Assembly (NCBI GenBank): GCA_050122535.1
Contig: JASFIT010000240.1
Span: 1 to 7,269 of the forward strand
DNA length: 7,269 nt
Direction of reading: 5' to 3'
Source: JASFEQ01 sp050122535
Lineage (GTDB): Bacteria; Desulfobacterota; DSM-4660; Desulfatiglandales; HGW-15
Both the position numbers and the translations under genes were made by a program. Position 1 is the stretch's first letter, and each line of letters opens with the position of its first letter. Under the pieces are notes generated by a model that saw only the letters and a program-made list of their open reading frames with translations, was not told the DNA's origin and searched no databases. Below, piece after piece: positions 1 to 4,576 of the stretch.

Positions 1-103
1 ATAGAGGCCTGGTGTAATCCGGCCTCGGGTTGTGAATCGTATGATAAAGTTCCAAATCGTCCGGTTTCCCCGATTTGTCTTCATTAAACATCCCCTCAGC
101 CAT
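1..103 (-). CDS. Unrecognised protein, N-terminal fragment (gene runs off the left edge)
   Basis: An open frame starts at an ATG at 103-101 and stays open for 34 codons to the window edge. The peptide starts MAEGMFNEDKSGKPDD and continues LELYHTIHNPRPDYTRPL. It is hydrophilic and acidic at first, then rich in Pro, Arg, His and Tyr, with no signal peptide or membrane segment in the visible part. The start is supported by a GAGG Shine-Dalgarno core (112-115 on the plus strand) 8 nt upstream. The internal ATG at codon 5 has purines directly against it and is a worse start. The frame begins 39 bp after the eno stop on the same strand with no terminator between, so co-transcription with eno is likely. 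I do not recognise the family and assign no function. It could be the cytoplasmic head of a longer protein or a small soluble protein. The fragment is short enough that chance openness cannot be excluded, but the good ribosome site and spacing favour a real gene. Confidence 0.55.
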   Translation of the reverse strand, partial: MAEGMFNEDKSGKPDDLELYHTIHNPRPDYTRPL

Positions 104-111
104 GGTCTGCC

Positions 112-115
112 CCTC
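112..115 (-). promoter_or_regulatory. Ribosome binding site of the left-edge ORF
   Basis: On the minus strand the run CAGAGGGG precedes the ATG at 103, with the GAGG core 8 nt away. It is the main evidence that the short frame at the left edge is a real gene start. Confidence 0.5.
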
Positions 116-142
116 TGTTAATGAAGTTGAATTATTGGCGTT

Positions 143-1450
143 TTAGAATCGCACAGGCCGGATAAAGGCCTGTTTGCCCGCATACTGGGCAGCCGTGCCC
201 AGGTCCTCTTCAATGCGCAACAGCTGATTGTACTTCTCAACACGCTCCCCCCGGGCGGGTGCTCCGGTCTTGAGATGACCCGTATTAAGCGCCACCGTCA
301 TGTCCGCAATAAAACTGTCTACGGTCTCCCCGCTGCGGTGAGATACACACGCGCCCCAACCCGCCCGCTGACACATTCTTACGGCTTCAATGGTTTCAGT
401 CAGGGAACCGATTTGATTGAGTTTGATGAGGACGGCATTTGCACAGTTTTGGCGTATACCCCGCTCGATATATTCCACGTTAGTGACAAAGAGATCATCG
501 CCGATAAGCTCAATCACATCCCCCAATCGCTGGTTCAGAATTCCCCAGCCGTCCCAGTCATCTTCAGCCAGGCCATCCTCAATGGAGCATATGGGATAGG
601 CGTCAACGAGCTTTTGGAAGTACGCTACCATCTCCTCTGACGTGCAGATGCGATTCTCGGTGCGCAGGTTGTAACGACCCTCCTCGAAAAACTCGCTGGC
701 AGCGGGATCAAGGCAGATGCCCACCTCCGCACCAGGCTTCAGCCCAGCCTTTTCAATGCCTTTAACGATCAGTTCCAGGGGTTCCTCGTTCGACGACACG
801 TTAGGGGAGAAGCCACCTTCATCTCCCACACCCACGTGATGCCCGGCGTCCATGAGTACCGATCGTAGGGCCTGATAGATCTCGCTGGACCACCTGAGGG
901 CTTCCCTGAAGCTATCAGCTCCGTATGGTGCGACCATGTATTCCTGGAAATCAGAACCTTGCCAGCGGGCATGGGCACCCCCATTCATGATATTCAGCAT
1001 GGGCACGGGAAGCCGAACCGCATCGGGTCCGCCCAGATAGCGGTAGAGGGGGAGATCACCGGCCATAGCGGCTGCGCGGGCCACCGCCAGGGATACGCCC
1101 AGAATAGCGTTCGCACCCAGCTTGGCCTTGTTCGGGGTGCCGTCCAGGTCAATGAGCGCCTTATCGATGGCCGCCTGTTCGCGGGCATCATGGCCTTTCA
1201 GTAAATCGCTGATCACCCCATTCACATTCTCTACAGCCTTGAGGACACCTTTGCCGCTGAAGCGCTTCTTATCGCCGTCACGCAGTTCCAGGGCCTCTCT
1301 GGTGCCGGTGGAGGCCCCCGAGGGCACACCTGAGCGGGCGCTCACGCCGCAGGCCAAACGGACCTCAACCTCCACGGTTGGATTTCCGCGACTGTCCAGG
1401 ATTTCACGCCCCAAAACGCTTGTGATTTCTGTTCTCGCCTCTTTGCTCAT
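143..1450 (-). CDS. eno: Enolase (phosphopyruvate hydratase)
   Basis: Enolase (EC 4.2.1.11) interconverts 2-phosphoglycerate and phosphoenolpyruvate in the cytoplasm and needs Mg2+. The 435-residue product has the usual bacterial length. Visible landmarks: GASTG loop (Ser47), Glu170 in QEYM, catalytic Glu211 in GDEGGF, metal ligands Asp248 (CLDPAASEF), Glu291 (SIEDGLAEDDW) and Asp318 (GDDLFVTN), catalytic Lys343 in the signature LIKLNQIGSLTET, His371-Arg-Ser (SHRSGET) and Lys394 (HLKTGAP). The catalytic set is complete. The ATG at 1450 is chosen because an AAAGGA ribosome site lies 8 nt upstream and the protein then begins MSKEARTEITSVLGREILDSR, as enolases do. An upstream in-frame ATG at 1504 has its AAGGA touching the start codon and would add 18 atypical residues. 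Two oddities: the loop after His160 reads HARWQGSDFQE, one residue longer than the common HADNNVDIQE form, and SGET is followed by Val-Asp instead of Glu-Asp. It lies 92 bp after pyk and probably shares its transcript. Confidence 0.98.
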   Translation of the reverse strand: MSKEARTEITSVLGREILDSRGNPTVEVEVRLACGVSARSGVPSGASTGTREALELRDGDKKRFSGKGVLKAVENVNGVISDLLKGHDAREQAAIDKALIDLDGTPNKAKLGANAILGVSLAVARAAAMAGDLPLYRYLGGPDAVRLPVPMLNIMNGGAHARWQGSDFQEYMVAPYGADSFREALRWSSEIYQALRSVLMDAGHHVGVGDEGGFSPNVSSNEEPLELIVKGIEKAGLKPGAEVGICLDPAASEFFEEGRYNLRTENRICTSEEMVAYFQKLVDAYPICSIEDGLAEDDWDGWGILNQRLGDVIELIGDDLFVTNVEYIERGIRQNCANAVLIKLNQIGSLTETIEAVRMCQRAGWGACVSHRSGETVDSFIADMTVALNTGHLKTGAPARGERVEKYNQLLRIEEDLGTAAQYAGKQAFIRPVRF

Positions 1451-1458
1451 TGTTGATG

Positions 1459-1464
1459 TCCTTT
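1459..1464 (-). promoter_or_regulatory. Ribosome binding site of eno (decides the start)
   Basis: AAAGGA on the minus strand, 8 nt before the ATG at 1450. This supports the 435-residue enolase over the 453-residue reading from the ATG at 1504. Confidence 0.75.
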
Positions 1465-1542
1465 CTCTAAGAATAGTTTGGGATTTCCCATACTGGGGCA
1501 GCATTCCTTCTGAATAGGATTCCCATTTTCATCTAACACGCC

Positions 1543-2982
1543 CTACTTGCCCTCCGCCCTGCGCAGATCAATGATTTCCATCCTATTGTTTGCTTCCGGA
1601 TGCTTTGCAGAAGGTCCTCCGGTCAAGATCACCAGTTCTCCGTCCAGGCCATGAGATCGCAACCAGTCCTTTGCAAACGCATTCCAATCCTCGAGGTGGT
1701 CCGGCTCATGAACCGGAAATACGCCATAGGAAAACTGAAGCCCCTGACACGTGCTTTCCAGATAACTCACGGCGGTGATCCAGACGGGGATTCGAAAGCG
1801 TGCAATGCTTCTTGCCGAGACCCCACTACGCGTGGGGACAATCACCGCTGCCGGTGAGACCCGTTCCAGAGCGGCCTCAACACTGATGGCAATGAGATCT
1901 TTCAGGCTGACGTCTCCCTCTTGCGCCAATTCCCGCAGGGTCTCACGAACCTGGTGGCTGGGACGGTGTGGCTCGATGGCAACTGCAATCTTGGCCAACA
2001 TCTTCACAGCGTCCACCGGATACTTGCCCATGGCCGATTCTCCGGAAAGCATCACGCAGTCGGTACCATCTAGGATCGCGTTGGCCACATCCGTGGACTC
2101 CGCGCGTGTCGGGCGACGATTGTTCGTCATGGACTCCAGCATCTGCGTAGCTGTGATGACCGGCTTGCCCAGCAGGTTTGCTTTGTGCATCAGGTACTTT
2201 TGGGCAACGGCGATCCTCTCGATGGGGATCTCTACCCCCAAGTCTCCTCTGGCGATCATGACACCGTCGGCGGCTTTTAAAATGCCGTCTATGTGGTCCC
2301 GGGCCCTCGAGCGTTCGATCTTGGCAATAATGAAGGGATGGTGACCCAACGCGGCGGCGGCATCACGCACTGAGGCGATATCGGCGGCTGTCTCCACAAA
2401 GGATTGGCTGACCGCATCCACTCCATGCGCCATGGCGAATTCCAGGCACTCATGGTCTCGATCGGTGAACGCGGTGATCCCCAGATCAATGCCCGGTAGG
2501 TTGAGTCCCTTCTTCGAACGCAGCTCTCCGCCTACCACCACCTTGCACGTCACATCGTTTCCAACAATATTTTCCACTTCAAGCTGGATAAGGCCATCGT
2601 TGATATACAAGGTGTCGCCCGGTTTCACGGCCTTCGGCAGGCGGCTGAATGTCACCGACGCACGCCTCTGATCTCCCACGATATCCTCTGTGGTCAGGGT
2701 GAAAGGGTCACCCGGTTTCAACTCGATCGGTTCCGGATCCAGTTGGCCGATGCGCATCTTGGGACCAGGCAGATCCGCCATAATCGCCAAGCGGCGACCA
2801 ACAGCTCGGGCCGCAGCCCTCAGTTTTTCAATCGCCATCCCGTGGCTTTCAAAATCGCCGTGGGAGAAATTGAGCCGCGCCACACTCATGCCCGCCCGGA
2901 TCATCTCCTCCATAACGTCCTGCGATTCAGAAGCGGGTCCGATTGTGCACACAATCTTGGTCTTGTTCGCTGGTAGGGCCAT
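1543..2982 (-). CDS. pyk: Pyruvate kinase
   Basis: Pyruvate kinase (EC 2.7.1.40) transfers phosphate from phosphoenolpyruvate to ADP, giving pyruvate and ATP. The 479-residue product matches the normal bacterial length and has no extra C-terminal PEP-utiliser domain. Landmarks: TKIVCTIGPAS at the N-terminus, Arg36 and Asn38 in VARLNFSHG, GPKMR at 73-77, catalytic Lys221 and Glu223 in IIAKIERS, Asp247 in ARGDLGVEIP, Thr279 in ATQMLESM, and PTRAESTDVANAILDGTD followed by MLSGESA. The C-terminal effector-type domain runs from about residue 350 and ends with GGPSAKHPEANNRMEII. Lys75 stands where K+-dependent enzymes have Glu (GPEIR), which points to the K+-independent type; Leu71 and Ile78 in place of the usual threonines agree with this. 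The SFV motif is followed by Glu197 where Arg is common. The start at ATG 2982 has a GAGGT site 6 nt upstream; the longer frame to 3039 begins with TTG and adds 19 residues unlike the family. The gene lies 73 bp after pgk. Confidence 0.97.
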   Translation of the reverse strand: MALPANKTKIVCTIGPASESQDVMEEMIRAGMSVARLNFSHGDFESHGMAIEKLRAAARAVGRRLAIMADLPGPKMRIGQLDPEPIELKPGDPFTLTTEDIVGDQRRASVTFSRLPKAVKPGDTLYINDGLIQLEVENIVGNDVTCKVVVGGELRSKKGLNLPGIDLGITAFTDRDHECLEFAMAHGVDAVSQSFVETAADIASVRDAAAALGHHPFIIAKIERSRARDHIDGILKAADGVMIARGDLGVEIPIERIAVAQKYLMHKANLLGKPVITATQMLESMTNNRRPTRAESTDVANAILDGTDCVMLSGESAMGKYPVDAVKMLAKIAVAIEPHRPSHQVRETLRELAQEGDVSLKDLIAISVEAALERVSPAAVIVPTRSGVSARSIARFRIPVWITAVSYLESTCQGLQFSYGVFPVHEPDHLEDWNAFAKDWLRSHGLDGELVILTGGPSAKHPEANNRMEIIDLRRAEGK

Positions 2983-2988
2983 CCGTTT

Positions 2989-2993
2989 ACCTC
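2989..2993 (-). promoter_or_regulatory. Ribosome binding site of pyk (decides the start)
   Basis: GAGGT on the minus strand, 6 nt before the ATG at 2982. It favours the 479-residue protein beginning MALPANKTKIVCTIGPAS. Confidence 0.75.
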
Positions 2994-3015
2994 GCCCCCA
3001 TAATTGCATTCGGGA

Positions 3016-3033
3016 CTCCAGACAAAGCCGGAG
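3016..3033 (-). repeat. Small inverted repeat in the pgk-pyk gap
   Basis: On the minus strand CTCCGG and CTGGAG are separated by 6 nt and can pair as a 6-bp RNA stem containing one G-U pair. No T-run follows, so this is not a standard intrinsic terminator. It could be a transcript-processing or stabilising hairpin between pgk and pyk, or chance. Confidence 0.3.
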
Positions 3034-3055
3034 GATCAATGCTCATTAAAATGCC

Positions 3056-4243
3056 TCATTTGCCTTCAAGGGCAGCAAGTCCGGGCAGGGTTTTCCCTTC
3101 CAAGAACTCCAGGGAGGCACCACCGCCGGTCGAGATATGGGAAATATGCTCTGCGTACCCGGAGCGCTTTACGGCCGTGACCAGGTCACCACCCCCCACA
3201 ATGGTCAGGGCCGAACTCTGGGCCAGGGCGCCCGCGATCGCCATGGTGCCCGCATCAAACGGTTTCACTTCAAAGAGGCCAAGTGGGCCGTTCCAAAAGA
3301 TCGTTTGGGCCTTACCGATCTCTTTCTCAAAGGCTTCAATCGTCTCAGGGCCGATGTCAAGCCCCATCTTTTCCGCAGGTATATCTCCTTTCACCGTCTC
3401 GGCAGGGCTTCCTGCCTCGGGTTTATCGGCAACCACATGGTCCGTGGGGAGGAGCAAGGAAACCTTCCGCTCTGAGGCAGATTCAAGCAGTTCTGTGGCC
3501 AGGGAAAGCTGTTCCTCTTCGACCATGGATTTTCCAGTCTCCTGGCCCCGGGCACGCAAGAACGTGTAAGCCATCGCACCACCGATAAGCAGTGCATCAA
3601 CGCGACCCAACAGGCTGCGAACCACTTTAATTTTATCGGATACTTTGGCGCCCCCAAGGATTGCTATGAGCGGGCGCTCCGGATCCGCCAGGACTTTGCC
3701 CAGGTAATCCACCTCCTGCTTCAGCAAAAAACCCGCCGCACGCTCTTTGACGTATTGTGCTATACCGACCGTCGAGGCGTGCGCCCGATGGGCGGTCCCA
3801 AAGGCATCGTTCACATAGATGTCCGCCAGGCGAGCCAGGGACCGCGCAAACCCTTCGTCATTCTTGGTCTCCTCCCCATGAAAGCGCAGGTTTTCCAGAA
3901 GGAGGACTTCTCCCGGCTTCATGTTGTCAACCATGGCCTCCACCTGGGGCCCGATGCAGTCCGGCGCCAATGTCACCGGCACACCCAAGAAATCAGCCAG
4001 TGCCAGGCTCACCGGTTTGAGGCTCAATTCCGGTTTGCACTCTCCTTTTGGCCGGCCAAGGTGTGAGGCCAGGATCAGCTTGACCTTCTGTTGCAGTGCG
4101 TAACGGATGGTGGGCAGGGCCGCCTCAATCCTGGTCGCATCAGCCACCTTCCCTTCATGGAGGGGCACATTGAAGTCGACCCGGATAAAGACTCGCTTGC
4201 CTGTGAGATGGATCTGATCAATCACCCTAAAGCCTTGTGGCAT
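3056..4243 (-). CDS. pgk: Phosphoglycerate kinase
   Basis: Phosphoglycerate kinase (EC 2.7.2.3) moves phosphate between 1,3-bisphosphoglycerate and ADP, giving 3-phosphoglycerate and ATP; it works in reverse in gluconeogenesis and the Calvin cycle. The 395-residue product has the normal bacterial length. The family signature RVFIRVDFNVP sits at 17-27 with substrate residues Arg21, Asp23 and Asn25. Further landmarks are catalytic Arg38 (DATRIE), HLGRP at 61-65, Arg120 (LENLRFH), Arg153 (AHRAHAS), nucleotide-site Lys200 and Lys204 (GGAKVSDK), WNGPLGLFE at 317-325, GGGD at 350-353 and the C-terminal STGGGASLEFLEGKTLPG. The start is ambiguous: ATG at 4243 is 11 nt from a perfect AGGAGG, while GTG two codons upstream at 4249 is 5 nt from it and would add Met-Val. 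I list the ATG because it is the commoner codon; the mature difference is two residues. This is the first gene after the 5' gap, so promoter and control signals for pgk-pyk-eno should lie at about 4250-4400. Confidence 0.97.
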   Translation of the reverse strand: MPQGFRVIDQIHLTGKRVFIRVDFNVPLHEGKVADATRIEAALPTIRYALQQKVKLILASHLGRPKGECKPELSLKPVSLALADFLGVPVTLAPDCIGPQVEAMVDNMKPGEVLLLENLRFHGEETKNDEGFARSLARLADIYVNDAFGTAHRAHASTVGIAQYVKERAAGFLLKQEVDYLGKVLADPERPLIAILGGAKVSDKIKVVRSLLGRVDALLIGGAMAYTFLRARGQETGKSMVEEEQLSLATELLESASERKVSLLLPTDHVVADKPEAGSPAETVKGDIPAEKMGLDIGPETIEAFEKEIGKAQTIFWNGPLGLFEVKPFDAGTMAIAGALAQSSALTIVGGGDLVTAVKRSGYAEHISHISTGGGASLEFLEGKTLPGLAALEGK

Positions 4244-4254
4244 AACCACAGAGT

Positions 4255-4260
4255 CCTCCT
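4255..4260 (-). promoter_or_regulatory. Strong ribosome binding site of pgk
   Basis: A perfect AGGAGG on the minus strand. It is 5 nt before a GTG (4249) and 11 nt before an ATG (4243), so spacing favours the GTG and codon preference favours the ATG. Confidence 0.8.
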
Positions 4261-4264
4261 CTTA

Positions 4265-4291
4265 CAAGAATTTTGATTAACGCGCTTCTTG
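4265..4291 (-). repeat. Inverted repeat just upstream of the pgk ribosome site
   Basis: On the minus strand CAAGAA (4291-4286) and TTCTTG (4270-4265) are perfect complements separated by 15 nt, ending 4 nt before AGGAGG. If transcribed, the stem would sit directly against the pgk Shine-Dalgarno. A second inverted repeat, AACGC (4295-4291) with GCGTT (4283-4279) and a 7-nt loop, overlaps it, so the two stems could exclude each other. The stems are short and could be chance. Confidence 0.3.
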
Positions 4292-4292
4292 C

Positions 4293-4306
4293 GTTGTATA
4301 TACAAC
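4293..4306. promoter_or_regulatory. Perfect 14-bp palindrome, candidate operator for the pgk cluster
   Basis: GTTGTATATACAAC is its own reverse complement over all 14 bases and lies 50-63 nt upstream of the pgk ATG. Short AT-centred dyads of this kind are typical sites for dimeric helix-turn-helix repressors; the TTGTAT...ATACAA outline resembles GntR-type sites, but no regulator is encoded in the window. It falls just after a candidate -10 element, near where transcription would begin, a common repressor position. In RNA it could also fold as a 5-bp hairpin with a 4-nt loop. The palindrome is directly visible; the operator role is inference. Confidence 0.4.
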
Positions 4307-4310
4307 CCCT

Positions 4311-4338
4311 TTTTATCCGCGGCTCAGGTCCAAATCAA
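4311..4338 (-). promoter_or_regulatory. Weak candidate promoter for pgk-pyk-eno
   Basis: On the minus strand TTGATT (4338-4333) matches four of six -35 positions. After a 16-nt spacer comes ATAAAA (4316-4311), a poor -10; one base earlier, GATAAA matches four of six with a 15-nt spacer. The implied start point would be near 4303, inside the palindrome. Both boxes are imperfect, and AT-rich sequence upstream offers other equally weak combinations. Confidence 0.2.
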
Positions 4339-4576
4339 GTTAGAATGTGATTACCCCGTGGTTCAAGCATAAAATGTTTATTTTTTCAATACGTTTCAGA
4401 ATGAAGGGGAAAGAAACGGCATAAGGAGAGAAATACTTGATTAAGCCTGACGGCATTCCCTAACATATACGACTATGTCTGGGGACGTAAGATGAGTAGG
4501 TTTGGAGAGTTTGAAATCAATCCCTGCCTGAATCACTCGTATTCGCCTAGATGCCCCGCCCTTTGGGTGGAGAGCT

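Larger units (their letters stand above)
4250..4576. other. Gap between carB and pgk: probable control region, no gene seen
   Basis: No convincing coding frame was found here on either strand, and no tRNA-like fold. The stretch is richer in A and T than the flanking genes, notably at about 4365-4390. After the carB stop there is only a weak CCACCC/GGGCGG pairing with a mismatch and no T-run, so no intrinsic terminator can be named. The pgk-proximal end (4260-4340) holds a candidate promoter, a perfect palindrome and two further inverted repeats, listed separately. The size of the gap and the change of function suggest that carB and pgk belong to different transcription units. Confidence 0.6.

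Noticed and set aside
1479..1490. TGGGATTTCCCA inverted repeat in the pyk-eno gap as a terminator
   Set aside because: The stem is only 4-5 bp, has a very small loop and has no T-run after it on the minus strand.
1775..2344. A 189-codon open frame on the plus strand inside pyk
   Set aside because: It is antisense to a well-supported pyruvate kinase gene, has a composition rich in Arg, Ser and Ala typical of reverse-frame shadows, and resembles no family I know.
2943..3569. A 208-codon open frame on the plus strand across the pgk-pyk junction
   Set aside because: It lies opposite the 3' part of pgk and the 5' part of pyk, both with intact family motifs, and its peptide has no recognisable domain. 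A chance frame in GC-rich coding sequence explains it.
4541..4576. Possible intrinsic terminator directly after carB
   Set aside because: CCACCC and GGGCGG pair with a mismatch across a 3-nt loop and no T-run follows, so the call cannot be supported.
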